Shown here piece after piece: positions 8,243-18,089 of a stretch of 64,000 bases of DNA. Origin of the DNA: an uncultured Prevotellaceae bacterium. GTDB taxonomy: Bacteria; Bacteroidota; Bacteroidia; Bacteroidales; Bacteroidaceae. The DNA lies in contig CADASP010000009.1 in assembly GCA_902790625.1 (NCBI GenBank), positions 62,001 to 126,000 on the forward strand, read 5' to 3'. The position numbers and the translations under genes are program-made. Below the pieces are notes generated by a model that saw only the letters and a program-made list of their open reading frames with translations, searched no databases and was not told where the DNA came from. The stretch's first letter is position 1, and each line of letters starts with the position of its first letter.

Positions 8243-9985
8243 ATGGCAGAGAAAGTTTTGACTGAGAACGAAGAGAAGAAATCAGTGAGTTTTGTAGAGC
8301 AGAAGGTGATTGACGACCTGGCAGCAGGGAAGAACGGCGGACGACTGCAGACACGCTTCCCACCCGAGCCCAATGGCTACCTGCACATTGGACACGCCAA
8401 GGCCATCGCCCTCGACTTTGGCTTGGCCAAGAAATATGGCGGCGAGTGCAACCTGCGCTTCGACGACACCAACCCCCAGAAGGAAGACACGGAATATATC
8501 GAAAGCATAGAGCACGACATCAAGTGGCTGGGCTTTGAGTGGGCACACGTCTACTACGCCAGCGACTATTTCCAGCAGCTGTGGGACTTTGCCGTGTGGC
8601 TCATCCGTCAAGGCCGTGCATACGTCGACGAGCAAAGCGCCGAGGTGATAGCACAGCAGAAGGGTACCACCACCAGTCCTGGCACCAACAGTCCTTATCG
8701 CGACCGTCCTGTGGAGGAGAATCTGCGGCTCTTCGAATATATGAATAGTGGCGAATGCCAGCCTGGCACGCTGGTGCTGCGCGCCAAAATCGACATGGCC
8801 CACCCCAACATGCTTTTCCGCGACCCTCTGCTCTATCGCGTGCTAAACATTCCCCACGTGAAAACGGGCTCGAAGTGGAACGCCTATCCCATGTATGACT
8901 TCACCCACGGGCAGAGCGACTACCTGGAGGGTGTCACCCATTCGTGGTGCACGCTGGAGTTTGTGGAGCACCGCCCCCTGTACGACCTCTTTGTGACATG
9001 GATGAAGGAGTGGCGCGGCGAGACTGACAACATCGAGGACAACCGCCCCCGCCAGACGGAATTCAACAAGCTCAACCTGAACTACACGCTGATGTCGAAG
9101 CGCAACCTGCTGGCATTGGTCAACGAGAAGCTGGTGAACGGATGGGACGACCCCCGCATGCCTACCATCTGCGGCTTCCGCCGTCGTGGCTATTCGCCTG
9201 AGAGCATCGTGAAGTTCATCGACAAGATTGGCTACACCAAGCTCGATGCCCTGAACGACATGGCCCTGCTGGAGAGCGTGGTGCGCGACGACCTGAACCA
9301 GCGCGCCTTGCGCGTCAGTGCCGTCCTCGACCCCGTGAAAGTCATCATCACCAACTATCCCGAAGGCCAGACGGAGATGCTCACCGCCGTGAACAACCCC
9401 GAGAACGAGGCCGACGGCACGCACGAGGTGGAGTTCAGCCGCGAGCTGTGGATAGAGCGCGACGACTTCATGGAGGTGGCCGAGAAGAAATTCATGCGCC
9501 TCGCTCCTGGCAAGGAGGTGCGCCTGAAGAACGCCTATATAATAAAATGTGACGAGGAACACCCCTGCGACAAGGATGCCGACGGCCGCGTGACCACCAT
9601 CTACTGCACCTACGACCCCGAAACGCGCAGCGGCATGCCCGGTGCCGACCGCAAGATAAAAGGAAAGACGCTTCATTGGGTGAGCTGCCACAACGCCGTG
9701 AAAGCCGAGGTGAGGCTCTACGACCGGCTGTGGAAGGTGGAGAACCCACGCGACGAGCTGGCTGCCATCCGCGACGAGCAGCAGTGCGACGCCGTGACGG
9801 CCATGAAGCAGATCATCAACCCCGACTCGCTCAGCGTGAACAGCAACTGCTTCATCGAGCCTTTCGCCGCATCGCTGCCAGCACTCAGCTATCTGCAGTT
9901 TCAGCGCATAGGCTATTTCAATGTTGACCCCGACAGCACCGCTGGGCATCCCGTGTTCAACAAAACCGTGGGATTGAGGTCGTAA
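8243..9985 (+). CDS. glnS: Glutaminyl-tRNA synthetase
   Basis: Charges tRNA-Gln with glutamine in the cytoplasm. The 580 residues carry the class I signature PPEPNGYLHIGHAKA (HIGH at 48-51) and the second signature as LMSKRNLL near residue 285, a normal GlnRS form. The anticodon-binding beta-barrel part follows (from about residue 340, with HEVEFSRELWIERDDF and RLKNAYIIKCDEE as in bacterial GlnRS). Length is typical. A glnS gene implies direct Gln-tRNA charging in this lineage. It heads a probable three-gene unit with the TPR protein (9-base gap) and the DedA protein. Confidence 0.96.
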   Translation: MAEKVLTENEEKKSVSFVEQKVIDDLAAGKNGGRLQTRFPPEPNGYLHIGHAKAIALDFGLAKKYGGECNLRFDDTNPQKEDTEYIESIEHDIKWLGFEWAHVYYASDYFQQLWDFAVWLIRQGRAYVDEQSAEVIAQQKGTTTSPGTNSPYRDRPVEENLRLFEYMNSGECQPGTLVLRAKIDMAHPNMLFRDPLLYRVLNIPHVKTGSKWNAYPMYDFTHGQSDYLEGVTHSWCTLEFVEHRPLYDLFVTWMKEWRGETDNIEDNRPRQTEFNKLNLNYTLMSKRNLLALVNEKLVNGWDDPRMPTICGFRRRGYSPESIVKFIDKIGYTKLDALNDMALLESVVRDDLNQRALRVSAVLDPVKVIITNYPEGQTEMLTAVNNPENEADGTHEVEFSRELWIERDDFMEVAEKKFMRLAPGKEVRLKNAYIIKCDEEHPCDKDADGRVTTIYCTYDPETRSGMPGADRKIKGKTLHWVSCHNAVKAEVRLYDRLWKVENPRDELAAIRDEQQCDAVTAMKQIINPDSLSVNSNCFIEPFAASLPALSYLQFQRIGYFNVDPDSTAGHPVFNKTVGLRS

Positions 9986-9994
9986 GGAGAGCTG

Positions 9995-11410
9995 ATGAAC
10001 GACGAATACTTCGACAGCGAGGAGTTTCGCGAACTGCTGGCAGAATATGAGGAATCCATGAATGCAGGAATGCCTGTGTTCATGGATGCTGATGAATTGT
10101 CGGACATTGCCGACTACTATCAGCAGCAAGAACGCTACGACGATGCCCTGACCGCGGTGGACTTGGCGTTGGAGCGCGACCCAGGAGCCATTGGCCCCCT
10201 GACCTACAAGATTCACGAAGCGCTGTGGGCAGGAAACATTGACGAGGCAAAGGGATACCTGGAGCAAATCAGCGACACCGACGACCCCGACTATGTCTAC
10301 GACAAGGCCGAAATCATGCTCGCCGAGGAAAAGCCCGACGAGGCCAACCAATATCTGCACGACGAGTTGAAGAACGTGCCCGCCGATGAGTATCAGGACT
10401 ATGTCATCGACGTGGCCAACATCTTTGCCGACTACAATTATCCCGAAGAAGCCATGCAGTGGATGTCGCGTGCCAAGCAGGAAGACTCGCCAGAGTTCAA
10501 AGAGCTGAAGGCGCGCACCCTCTTCGGTTTGGGCAAATACCAGGACAGCGAGAAGCTGTGGGGCGAACTCATCGATGCCAACCCTTTCTCCAAGCATTAT
10601 TGGAACGCGCTGGCCTCGACACAGTTCATGAGCGAGAACTACAGCGCGTCGGTGGAGAGCAGCGAGTTTGCCATCGCCATCGACCCCGACGACCCCGACG
10701 GTCTGCTCTCGAAAGCCACAGCGCTGTTTCGGCTCAACAACTACGAAGAGGCGCTGAAGTATTTTGAGCGCTATTCCGAGCATGTGCCCGACGACGAGTT
10801 CGGACTGATGAACCAAGGCACCTGCCTCATCAACCTGGGCCGCAACGATGATGCCATCGCCAAGCTGAACGAGGCCCTCTTCGTGGCCCCACCCGACTCT
10901 GAGTATCTGGGCGACATCTACCAGGAGTTGTCGTTCGCCTACAGCGAGGAAGGCAACGACGAGAAAGCGCTGCAAATGCTGGACAAGGCCGACGAACACG
11001 ACTCCGACAAGGTGCAGACGCTGGTGGTGCGCGGACATATCATGCTCGCCTCGGGACAAGTGCGCCGCGCAGAGGGATTCTTCAGGAAGGCCGTGGTGCA
11101 GAGCGACACCCCCAACGAGACGCTGCTGCGCATCATCGTCTCCATCTACGACAACCATTTCCTCGAAGCCGCCTATACCCTCTTCCGCAAATTCTTCCAA
11201 ATCATCCCCGACGACTTTGGCCAAGGCTATGCCTACATGGCATTGGTGTGCCACGACCTGAAGCACTACGACGAGTTCTTGCACTACCTGAAGACGGCCT
11301 GTCTGCTGAATCCACAAGAATGCAAGACCGCCTTGGGACACCTCTTCCCCGACGACGTGGAGCCAAAGGATTATTACGACTACATCAAAGACCGCATGGC
11401 CCAACCATAA
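9995..11410 (+). CDS. Tetratricopeptide-repeat protein
   Basis: 471 residues made almost wholly of TPR helical pairs, seen from about residue 30 to 460 (for example YYQQQERYDDALTAVDLAL, ALFRLNNYEEALKYFERYSE, EEGNDEKALQMLDKADEH). There is no signal peptide or membrane segment, so it should be cytoplasmic, and it is strongly acidic. TPR arrays bind other proteins; the partner cannot be inferred. It starts 9 bases after glnS and runs to 19 bases before the DedA gene, so the three are probably cotranscribed. Confidence 0.9.
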   Translation: MNDEYFDSEEFRELLAEYEESMNAGMPVFMDADELSDIADYYQQQERYDDALTAVDLALERDPGAIGPLTYKIHEALWAGNIDEAKGYLEQISDTDDPDYVYDKAEIMLAEEKPDEANQYLHDELKNVPADEYQDYVIDVANIFADYNYPEEAMQWMSRAKQEDSPEFKELKARTLFGLGKYQDSEKLWGELIDANPFSKHYWNALASTQFMSENYSASVESSEFAIAIDPDDPDGLLSKATALFRLNNYEEALKYFERYSEHVPDDEFGLMNQGTCLINLGRNDDAIAKLNEALFVAPPDSEYLGDIYQELSFAYSEEGNDEKALQMLDKADEHDSDKVQTLVVRGHIMLASGQVRRAEGFFRKAVVQSDTPNETLLRIIVSIYDNHFLEAAYTLFRKFFQIIPDDFGQGYAYMALVCHDLKHYDEFLHYLKTACLLNPQECKTALGHLFPDDVEPKDYYDYIKDRMAQP

Positions 11411-11429
11411 ACCCCATCAATCATCATCC

Positions 11430-12050
11430 ATGAACTGGCTGCTCAACAACCTCAACTATCCCAACATTCTGCTGCTGATGTTGCTCGAAAGCACCGTAGT
11501 GCCCGTACCTTCCGAGCTGGTGGTGGCTCCCGCTGCCTACCACGCCGCCTCAGGCAATCTCAACGTCTTCCTTGTGGTGCTCTTCGCCACCATTGGCGCC
11601 GCCATCGGTGCCAGCATCAACTATGTCGTGGCCTTATACGTAGGCCGCCCGGTGGTGTATAAGTTCGCCAACAGCAAGTGGGGCAAGATGTGTCTGCTGA
11701 ACCAAGAGAAGGTGGAAAAGAGCGAGAAGTATTTCGACGACCACGGTGTGGCCGCCACGCTCACCGGCCGTCTCATCCCCGGCATCCGCCACCTCATCAG
11801 CATTCCCGCTGGCCTGGCACGCATGCACTATGGCAAGTTCCTGCTCTACACCACGCTGGGAGCCGGTGCCTGGCACAGCATCTTGGCCGCCCTGGGCTGG
11901 TATCTGCACAGTGTGGTGCCCGAGGATGAACTCGATGCCACCATCGAGAAATACAACCACTACATCGTGCTTGGCATCGTGGCCATCGTGGCCGTCGTCA
12001 TCGCCTATTTCGTGGTGAAGCACTATAGGAAGAAAAAGAACAGCCGATAA
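11430..12050 (+). CDS. DedA-family membrane protein (SNARE-associated/VTT domain)
   Basis: A 206-residue inner-membrane protein of the DedA family, which acts as lipid flippase (undecaprenyl phosphate or phospholipid recycling) in studied members. Visible family marks are the early ESTVVPVPSELVV segment, the glycine-rich GAAIGASINYVVALYVGRP helix, the conserved FDDHGVAATLTGRLIPGIRHLISIPAGLARM stretch (residues 104-134; the Arg and Pro-Gly positions are the signature), and a C-terminal membrane helix followed by a basic tail (KHYRKKKNSR). Last gene of the glnS unit. Confidence 0.9.
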   Translation: MNWLLNNLNYPNILLLMLLESTVVPVPSELVVAPAAYHAASGNLNVFLVVLFATIGAAIGASINYVVALYVGRPVVYKFANSKWGKMCLLNQEKVEKSEKYFDDHGVAATLTGRLIPGIRHLISIPAGLARMHYGKFLLYTTLGAGAWHSILAALGWYLHSVVPEDELDATIEKYNHYIVLGIVAIVAVVIAYFVVKHYRKKKNSR

Positions 12051-12103
12051 GTTCGGCAACTGTGGCCTATAGGCGACGGGAACCATGCACAACGGCTGAT
12101 AGA

Positions 12104-12197
12104 CCAAAAGAGGGCTGGCAATCGCCAGCCCTCAACCAACACAAAAACTAAACTAGACTTAACTAATGCAAAATTGTACTTTCACAAGCGCTCATTT
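12104..12197 (-). ncRNA. Candidate small RNA (or processed aroC 3' UTR) ending at a hairpin
   Basis: A full-consensus minus-strand promoter (12204-12234) faces a hairpin (12110-12133) whose T-run is present only on the minus strand, enclosing about 94 bases with no annotated gene. The transcript would contain a 10-codon frame beginning ATGAGCGCTTGT. An alternative is that the hairpin simply terminates aroC, which lies upstream on the same strand, and the promoter match is chance. No known RNA family is recognised. Confidence 0.4.
12110..12133 (-). terminator. Hairpin terminator, minus-strand oriented
   Basis: GAGGGCTGGC (12110-12119), loop AATC, GCCAGCCCTC (12124-12133): a perfect 10-bp GC-rich stem. 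On the minus strand it is followed by TTTTGG; on the plus strand no T-run follows, so it serves aroC and/or the candidate RNA rather than the DedA gene. Confidence 0.7.
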
Positions 12198-12203
12198 GCG
12201 ATG

Positions 12204-12234
12204 CAAAGATAAGCAAAGTTTCTGATATGCCAAA
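12204..12234 (-). promoter_or_regulatory. Orphan consensus promoter downstream of aroC
   Basis: On the minus strand: TTTG (12231-12234), 19 bases, TATCTTTG (12204-12211). The match is as good as those of glnS and the AAA ATPase, yet no coding sequence follows. Confidence 0.6.
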
Positions 12235-12273
12235 TAATTTATCGCGGTTTTTTGCAAGAAAAGCGAATTTATT

Positions 12274-13353
12274 TTAGTTTCTTGACATTTTGGCCATTAA
12301 ATAGTGGTCAAAAACGGTAATGGCAGCCATCGCCTCCACCACAGGAACGGCACGCGGCACCACGCAAGGGTCGTGGCGACCATGAGCGGTGAAGGTGGTG
12401 GCACGCCCCTCCACGTCTACCGTTGATTGCTGGCGCAGCAGTGTGGCAACAGGCTTGAAGGCCACACGGAAATAGATGTCCTGCCCATTGCTGATGCCCC
12501 CCTGGATGCCGCCACTATGATTGGTTATGGTCGAGGGATTGCCATCGGCAGCCTCCACAAACACATCGTTCTGCTCGGAGCCACGTTGGCACACGCCAGC
12601 AAAGCCCTCGCCATATTCAAATCCCTTGGCTGCGTTGATGCTCATCATGGCCTGTGCCAACGAGGCATGCAGCTTGTTGAACTCCGGCTCGCCAATCCCC
12701 ACGGGGCACCCCTTCACCACGCAGCTCACCACGCCGCCTATGGTGTCGCCCTCGCTCTTCACTTCGGCGATGAGGCGCTCCATCTGCATGGCCTTGTCAG
12801 CGTCGGGACAACGCACGGCATTGCTCTCAACTTGTCCCAAATCATAGTGCTGATACCCATGCTCCAGCGCAATGGGCCCCACCTGCGACGTATAGGCCTG
12901 AACGCTGACACCCAGTTGGCGCAATGCCAGCTTGGCCAGCGCTCCTGCCACCACGCGGCTGATGGTGATGCGGGCCGACGAGCGCCCGCCACCGCGATGG
13001 TCGCGCATGCCATATTTGCATTGGTAGGTATAGTCGGCATGCGATGGCCGGAACAACGTGCGCAGCTCTTCGTAGTCTTGCGAGTGCTGGTCCTGATTGC
13101 GCACGATGAAGCCGATGGGGCAGCCCGTGCTCTTTCCTTCAAAAATGCCGCTGAGCAGCTCCACCTGGTCAGCCTCCTTGCGCTGGGTGCTGATGGCACT
13201 CTGCCCAGGACGGCGACGGTTCAGTTCGGCCTGAATGAAATCCACGTCGATGCTGATGCCAGCAGGCATGCCGTCGACCACGCCCCCCACTGCAGCACCA
13301 TGGCTCTCGCCGAAGGTGGTCAGAGTAAACACATTGCCGAATGTATTCCTCAC
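12274..13353 (-). CDS. aroC: Chorismate synthase
   Basis: Converts 5-enolpyruvylshikimate 3-phosphate to chorismate with reduced FMN, the last common step of aromatic amino acid synthesis. 359 residues, family length. The three signatures are visible: GESHG at 15-19, the [14 protein letters not shown] block (about 117-130) and KGFEYGEGF (about 240). It lies 28 bases downstream of slyD on the minus strand and is probably cotranscribed with it. aroE of the same pathway is at 16.0 kb in another unit. Confidence 0.96.
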   Translation of the reverse strand: MRNTFGNVFTLTTFGESHGAAVGGVVDGMPAGISIDVDFIQAELNRRRPGQSAISTQRKEADQVELLSGIFEGKSTGCPIGFIVRNQDQHSQDYEELRTLFRPSHADYTYQCKYGMRDHRGGGRSSARITISRVVAGALAKLALRQLGVSVQAYTSQVGPIALEHGYQHYDLGQVESNAVRCPDADKAMQMERLIAEVKSEGDTIGGVVSCVVKGCPVGIGEPEFNKLHASLAQAMMSINAAKGFEYGEGFAGVCQRGSEQNDVFVEAADGNPSTITNHSGGIQGGISNGQDIYFRVAFKPVATLLRQQSTVDVEGRATTFTAHGRHDPCVVPRAVPVVEAMAAITVFDHYLMAKMSRN

Positions 13354-13381
13354 AATTCAAACGGTATTAGCTGATGTCACA

Positions 13382-13966
13382 TCAATGATGGCAGTGCCCG
13401 CAGCCGCAGCCACCCTCGTGCTTGTGCTCATGGCCATCGCCGCCGCAGTCATCGCAGTCGTCACAGCATCCACAGTCGTGGCTCATGTGGTTCAGCATGT
13501 GCTGAATCTCTGCATTGGTGGCGTCGCGGTTCTCCAACACGATGCCGGTGAATTGCAGCGTCTGCCCTGCCAGCGGATGGTTGGTGTCGATGGTCACGCC
13601 ATCTTCTTCCACCTTCATCACTCGAGCCATGAATCGGCGCTCATCATCGTCCATCAATGTAATCACAGCCCCTTCATAGATATTCTCGTGGTCGAAGTGT
13701 CCGTTGATGGCAAACACTTCCCGCTTCATTTTGTGCACGCCCTCTGGCTCATAGTCGCCAAAAGCCTCGGCCGGAAGCAGGGTGAAATCAAACTTCTCGC
13801 CAGGCTGCAGTTGTACGAGGCGCTGCTCGAAGGCGTCGAGCGAGAAGCCAAAGCCACTGATAAACGTGAAAGGTGAACCCTGCTGGGTCTGTTCCTCCAG
13901 GTGCTTGCTGCCATCGGCATCAATGGAGTGGAGCTGATAGCTCACTGAGATGTACTTGTTGTCCAT
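13382..13966 (-). CDS. slyD: SlyD-type FKBP peptidyl-prolyl isomerase
   Basis: Cytoplasmic prolyl isomerase and metallochaperone. 194 residues: FKBP domain split by an inserted-flap chaperone domain (about 70-130), with the SlyD marks ISVSYQLHS, EEQTQQGSPFTFISGFG and HPLAGQTLQFTGIV. The C-terminal 40 residues are a Cys/His cluster (CGCCDDCDDCGGDGHEHKH and a final GGCGCGHCHH), the nickel/zinc-binding tail of SlyD. It has its own promoter and leads the slyD-aroC pair. Confidence 0.92.
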   Translation of the reverse strand: MDNKYISVSYQLHSIDADGSKHLEEQTQQGSPFTFISGFGFSLDAFEQRLVQLQPGEKFDFTLLPAEAFGDYEPEGVHKMKREVFAINGHFDHENIYEGAVITLMDDDERRFMARVMKVEEDGVTIDTNHPLAGQTLQFTGIVLENRDATNAEIQHMLNHMSHDCGCCDDCDDCGGDGHEHKHEGGCGCGHCHH

Positions 13967-14019
13967 TTTATTATTAATAATGTGTAAGCGCTTTTGCGCA
14001 TTGACTGTCTAATTTTGGG

Positions 14020-14050
14020 CAAAATTACGGAAAATAATTGTAACAGCCAA
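14020..14050 (-). promoter_or_regulatory. Promoter of slyD
   Basis: Minus strand TTG (14048-14050), 20 bases, TAATTTTG (14020-14027), about 54 bases ahead of the slyD ATG. Confidence 0.65.
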
Positions 14051-14251
14051 CATTTCCTCCTTTTTTCTCCGTTCAGCATTGAAAAAAGTCCGTATGTCGG
14101 GATTTCGGACATCGCAGCTATTGAGGGGCAGACAGTGCATTCCGTTGTTTTGCCCGTTACCATATCTGTTTGATGCCGTAGGACTATTCTGAAGTTGCTT
14201 CACACGCGAAAACCTGTAGAACCGTTTTTTTCAATAAACTTCCCAATTCGC

Positions 14252-14282
14252 TTTGCTATCTCAAACTTTCTTAGTACTTTTG
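14252..14282 (+). promoter_or_regulatory. Consensus promoter of purC
   Basis: TTTG at 14252-14255, 19 bases, TACTTTTG at 14275-14282, 37 bases before the ATG at 14320. Confidence 0.78.
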
Positions 14283-14319
14283 CATCGAAAATGCAAAATA
14301 ACACAACGAACAATAGTTT

Positions 14320-15276
14320 ATGGCTACGGCATTAACAAGAACCGATTTTCATTTTAAGGGACAGAAAAGCGTGTACCATGGCAAGGTGCGCGACGTTTAC
14401 AACATCAACGACGACCTGCTGGTGATGGTGGCCACCGACCGCATCTCGGCTTTCGACGTAGTGCTGCCAAAGGGCATACCTTTCAAGGGTCAAGTGCTCA
14501 ACCAGATTGCAGCCCGCTTCCTGGACGCCACCACCGACATCTGCCCCAATTGGAAACTGGCCACCCCCGACCCTATGGTCACTGTGGGGCTGAAGTGCGA
14601 GGGATTCCGTGTGGAGATGATTATCCGCAGCATCCTCACCGGCTCGGCTTGGCGCGAATATAAGAATGGCGTGCGCGAGCTGTGCGGCGTGCGTCTGCCC
14701 GACGGCATGCGCGAGAACGAGCGGTTCCCCGAACCCATCATCACCCCCACCACGAAGGCCGACGAGGGGCACGACATGAACATCTCGCGCGAGGAAATCA
14801 TACGCCAAGGCATCGTTTCGGAAGCCGACTATGCCATCATGGAGGACTACACCCGCCGCATCTTTGCACGCGGACAGGAGATGGCTGCGCGTCGTGGCCT
14901 TATCTTGGTCGACACGAAATACGAGTTTGGCAAGCGCGACGGAAAGGTGTATCTCATCGACGAGATTCACACGCCCGACAGCAGCCGCTATTTCTATGCC
15001 GATGGATACGAGGAAAAACTCAGCAAAGGCGAACCGCAGCGCCAGCTCTCGAAGGAGTTTGTGCGCCAATGGCTCATCGAGCACAACTTCATGAACGAGC
15101 CAGGGCAGGTGATGCCAGAAATCACCGACGAATATGCCGAGAGCGTGTCGGAGCGCTATATTGAACTCTACGAACACATCGTCGGCGAGACATTCGACCG
15201 CGCAGCCCTGACGGGTGACATCGCCCAGCGAATAGAGCAGAACGTAGGTGAGTGGCTCCGCGATCGCCTAGACTAA
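14320..15276 (+). CDS. purC: Phosphoribosylaminoimidazole-succinocarboxamide synthase (SAICAR synthetase)
   Basis: ATP-dependent ligation of CAIR and aspartate to SAICAR in purine synthesis. 318 residues, the longer (eukaryote-like/Bacteroidota) form of the enzyme. Marks include [26 protein letters not shown] near the start (residues 20-45), the second SAICAR signature around LVDTKYEFG and the aspartate-binding [10 protein letters not shown]. It opens a co-directional run with menG/ubiE (12-base gap), aroE (8-base gap), the TPM protein, lemA and purM, so two purine genes bracket the unit. Confidence 0.95.
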   Translation: MATALTRTDFHFKGQKSVYHGKVRDVYNINDDLLVMVATDRISAFDVVLPKGIPFKGQVLNQIAARFLDATTDICPNWKLATPDPMVTVGLKCEGFRVEMIIRSILTGSAWREYKNGVRELCGVRLPDGMRENERFPEPIITPTTKADEGHDMNISREEIIRQGIVSEADYAIMEDYTRRIFARGQEMAARRGLILVDTKYEFGKRDGKVYLIDEIHTPDSSRYFYADGYEEKLSKGEPQRQLSKEFVRQWLIEHNFMNEPGQVMPEITDEYAESVSERYIELYEHIVGETFDRAALTGDIAQRIEQNVGEWLRDRLD

Positions 15277-15288
15277 GCAGCGACGACG

Positions 15289-16023
15289 ATGTACCAGCAG
15301 GAGACCATCAAGCCCTACGACGCACAAGCCGAGAAGGCGGGCCAGGTGGAAGAGATGTTCGACCACATTGCCCCCACCTACGACCAGCTGAACCATCGGC
15401 TCTCGTGGAACATCGACCGCGGATGGCGTCGGAAAGCCATCGCCGCCCTGCTGCCCTACAAGCCCCAGACGCTGCTCGACATCGCCACCGGCACAGGCGA
15501 CTTTGCCATCATGGCCGCACAGATGCTGAAGCCCCAAAAACTGATTGGAGCCGACATCAGCGAAGGGATGATGGCCATAGGCGCAAAGAAGGTGAAAGAA
15601 GCAGGACTGCAAGATGTTATATCTTTTGAGCGCGAGGACTGCTTGAACCTCTCTTACGCTGATGCCACCTTCGACGCCGTGACGGCCGCCTTCGGCATTC
15701 GCAACTTCGCCAACCTCGACAGAGGGCTGGGCGAGATGTGCAGGGTGCTGCGCCCAGGAGGCCATCTGAGTATAGTGGAACTCACCACCCCCGTGTCGTT
15801 CCCCATGAAGCAGCTGTTCTGGATCTACAGCCACACCGTGCTGCCACTCTATGGGCGCATCGTCTCGAAAGACAAAAGTGCCTACTCCTACCTCAGGCGC
15901 ACCATCGCCGCCTTCCCGCAGGGAGAGCGCATGATGGGCATCCTGAAAGCGGCAGGTTTCAAGGAGACGTCGTTCCAGCGCCTCACAGCAGGTATCTGCA
16001 CGATGTATTTTGCAACTAAATAG
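15289..16023 (+). CDS. ubiE: Demethylmenaquinone methyltransferase (UbiE/MenG)
   Basis: SAM-dependent C-methylation that completes menaquinone synthesis; a menaquinone-using anaerobe needs only this MenG role. 244 residues with UbiE signatures [20 protein letters not shown] (about 36-55), SAM motif [13 protein letters not shown] (about 64-75) and motif [17 protein letters not shown] (about 151-167). Tightly packed between purC and aroE. Confidence 0.93.
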   Translation: MYQQETIKPYDAQAEKAGQVEEMFDHIAPTYDQLNHRLSWNIDRGWRRKAIAALLPYKPQTLLDIATGTGDFAIMAAQMLKPQKLIGADISEGMMAIGAKKVKEAGLQDVISFEREDCLNLSYADATFDAVTAAFGIRNFANLDRGLGEMCRVLRPGGHLSIVELTTPVSFPMKQLFWIYSHTVLPLYGRIVSKDKSAYSYLRRTIAAFPQGERMMGILKAAGFKETSFQRLTAGICTMYFATK

Positions 16024-16031
16024 GTAAAAAG

Positions 16032-16778
16032 ATGGATAAATACGGACTCATTGGCTACCCCTTGGGACACTCGTTCTCAATAGGCTACCACAACCAGCGC
16101 TTTGCCGACGAGGGCATCAACGCCAAGTACATCAATTTCGAGATTGCCAGCATCGAGCAGCTCATGGAAGTGATTGGCCAGAACCCAGAGCTGAAAGGGC
16201 TGAACGTCACCATCCCCTACAAGGAGAAGGTGATGGAATATCTCGACTACATCAGCCCTGAAGCCCGTGCCATCGGTGCCGTAAACGTCATCAGGGTGAT
16301 ACATGAGGGGTCGAAGATTGTGATGCGCGGCTACAACAGCGATGTCATCGGATTCACCCAAAGCATAGAGCCCATGCTGGAGAAGCATCACAAGAAAGCG
16401 CTCGTGCTGGGGACGGGTGGCGCTTCGAAAGCTGTTGCCTATGGGCTGAAGTCGCTCGGCATCGAGTCCGTTTTCGTCAGCCGCTATGAGCGTCCGGGCA
16501 CCATCCAGTATGAGAGCATCACACCCGAAGTGGTGCAAGAATACAACGTCATCGTCAACTGCACGCCCTTAGGCATGTTCCCCAAGATTGACACCTGCCC
16601 CGCCCTGCCCTACGACGCCCTCGACGAGCATAATATCCTCTACGACCTTATTTATAATCCCGACGAGACGCTCTTCATGAAGCGGGGAGCAGCACGCGGC
16701 GCGGCCGTGAAGAACGGGTTGGAGATGCTGCTGCTGCAGGCCTTCGCGTCGTGGGAGTTCTGGAACGGAAAGGAATAA
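16032..16778 (+). CDS. aroE: Shikimate dehydrogenase
   Basis: NADPH-dependent reduction of 3-dehydroshikimate to shikimate. 248 residues, slightly shorter than the 270-residue average, as usual in Bacteroidota. The shikimate-binding GYPLGHSFSIGYHN (7-20), the catalytic Lys region LNVTIPYKEKV (about 56-66) and the nucleotide loop LGTGGASKAVAYGL (about 124-137) are intact. It begins 8 bases after ubiE. Confidence 0.95.
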   Translation: MDKYGLIGYPLGHSFSIGYHNQRFADEGINAKYINFEIASIEQLMEVIGQNPELKGLNVTIPYKEKVMEYLDYISPEARAIGAVNVIRVIHEGSKIVMRGYNSDVIGFTQSIEPMLEKHHKKALVLGTGGASKAVAYGLKSLGIESVFVSRYERPGTIQYESITPEVVQEYNVIVNCTPLGMFPKIDTCPALPYDALDEHNILYDLIYNPDETLFMKRGAARGAAVKNGLEMLLLQAFASWEFWNGKE

Positions 16779-16805
16779 TTATGCAAATATCTGAATTAGC
16801 AAACC

Positions 16806-18029
16806 ATGGGAAATAAAGGAAACACCTCCTCTAAGGGTTGTCTGATGCTCATCTTGGTGCCGCTGCTCATCTTCGTCGGCTTCTACTTCGGCCGACAGTC
16901 GGGGGGCACGGCATCATCGGCATTGCCATTCACCGCTTTGGCCATCATCGCCTTGGCTGCAATAGGGTTGTCGGCCAATAAGAAGAACGCCGAACAGTTG
17001 GAGATGATCAAGAGCAGACGCGAACAATTGAACGAGCTGACAGATCAATACAACGAAAAGGTTAGCAAGACCCACAACAGCGGCGAATACAATGTGGTGA
17101 GAAACAACTACCAGCAAGCGCGCCAATCAATGCTCGACGCATGGGACAAAACGAGCCCCATCACCATAGGGCGCACCTGGAAGCGGCTGGCCGTAGCAGG
17201 TGCTGCTGCCACCGCCTTGGCAGGGTCGTTTGGCTTTGGCTCGAGCATCGGAGAGACCCCTACCACATTGGCCGACAGCCGCTCGTGGAACGCAGAGAAC
17301 ATACCCATGCCCCACCTGCAAGACCACAGCTTGTATGTGTCAAACCCCGACAGCATCCTCTCTCCCCAAGTGGTCGACGAAATCAACCAAACATTGGAAC
17401 AGCTCGACGACAGCCTGGGCATCGAAACGGCAATGGTCATCGTGGGACATATCGACAACGACGACCCTCAGCGCATGGCGGTGGACATCGGCAATCGCTA
17501 TGGCGTGGGACGCGACAACCGAGGACTGGTCATCGTGGTGGGATATCTGGACCATAGCTATTACATGGCAACCGGCGACAAACTCGAAGCCGACCTGACC
17601 GACGCGGAATGCGGACGCCTGGAGCGCACCTATCTCGTGCCCAGCATGCGAGTTGAACAACCCGACAGCGGCATGCTCTACCTGGCACGCGGCATACTTG
17701 CCTTGATGACAGAAAAGGAGATGCCACAGATGTCGGAACTCACTTCCTCGACCAAGGACGACGGCAATAACGACGCCCTGCCATTGATGCTCTATCCGCT
17801 GTTGCTGGCGGGATGGGGTGGCTACTGTGCCAACATGGGCCGAAAGGTGGGTACCAACATCGGCATGAAGAGCCTGATGGGCGATCCATTCTTTGTACCC
17901 TCAGGTCCGTCTGGCGGCGGTGGAGGCAGCAGAAGAAGTAGTGGCCACAGATGGAGCGGTGGAGGAGGCCGTTCCGGCGGCTACGGCGGAGGCCACTTCA
18001 GCGGTGGCGGAGCCGGTGGAAGATGGTAG
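16806..18029 (+). CDS. TPM-domain membrane protein (YgcG-like) with Gly/Ser-rich tail
   Basis: 407 residues. Two N-terminal membrane helices (about 11-29 and 38-56), a helical charged stretch (60-110), another hydrophobic segment (about 125-145), then a TPM_phosphatase domain (about 165-300, including SLYVSNPDSILSPQVVDEIN and NRYGVGRDNRGLVIVVGY) and a final hydrophobic stretch. The last 40 residues are Gly, Ser and Arg rich (ending GGHFSGGGAGGRW), the usual end of YgcG proteins. Despite the name, phosphatase activity is unproven for bacterial members, some of which aid photosystem or membrane-protein assembly. The pairing with LemA immediately downstream is a widespread conserved neighbourhood. 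Confidence 0.85.
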   Translation: MGNKGNTSSKGCLMLILVPLLIFVGFYFGRQSGGTASSALPFTALAIIALAAIGLSANKKNAEQLEMIKSRREQLNELTDQYNEKVSKTHNSGEYNVVRNNYQQARQSMLDAWDKTSPITIGRTWKRLAVAGAAATALAGSFGFGSSIGETPTTLADSRSWNAENIPMPHLQDHSLYVSNPDSILSPQVVDEINQTLEQLDDSLGIETAMVIVGHIDNDDPQRMAVDIGNRYGVGRDNRGLVIVVGYLDHSYYMATGDKLEADLTDAECGRLERTYLVPSMRVEQPDSGMLYLARGILALMTEKEMPQMSELTSSTKDDGNNDALPLMLYPLLLAGWGGYCANMGRKVGTNIGMKSLMGDPFFVPSGPSGGGGGSRRSSGHRWSGGGGRSGGYGGGHFSGGGAGGRW

Positions 18030-18089
18030 AAAACAACGAAAAGAGATGCATTAATCATTATAAATTAACGTTATAAAATTCAAATCATT

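Larger units (their letters stand above)
13967..14319. other. Divergent intergenic region slyD/purC
   Basis: 353 bases holding two outward promoters (listed separately). The middle part, 14051-14251, shows no gene, no hairpin of note and no repeat; short frames there are not credible. Confidence 0.7.

Noticed and set aside
8843..11404. An 853-codon open frame on the minus strand opposite glnS and the TPR gene
   Set aside because: It is rich in Val, His, Leu and Gly as expected for the complement of GAC/GAG/GCC-rich codons, has no domain, and lies wholly over two certain genes.
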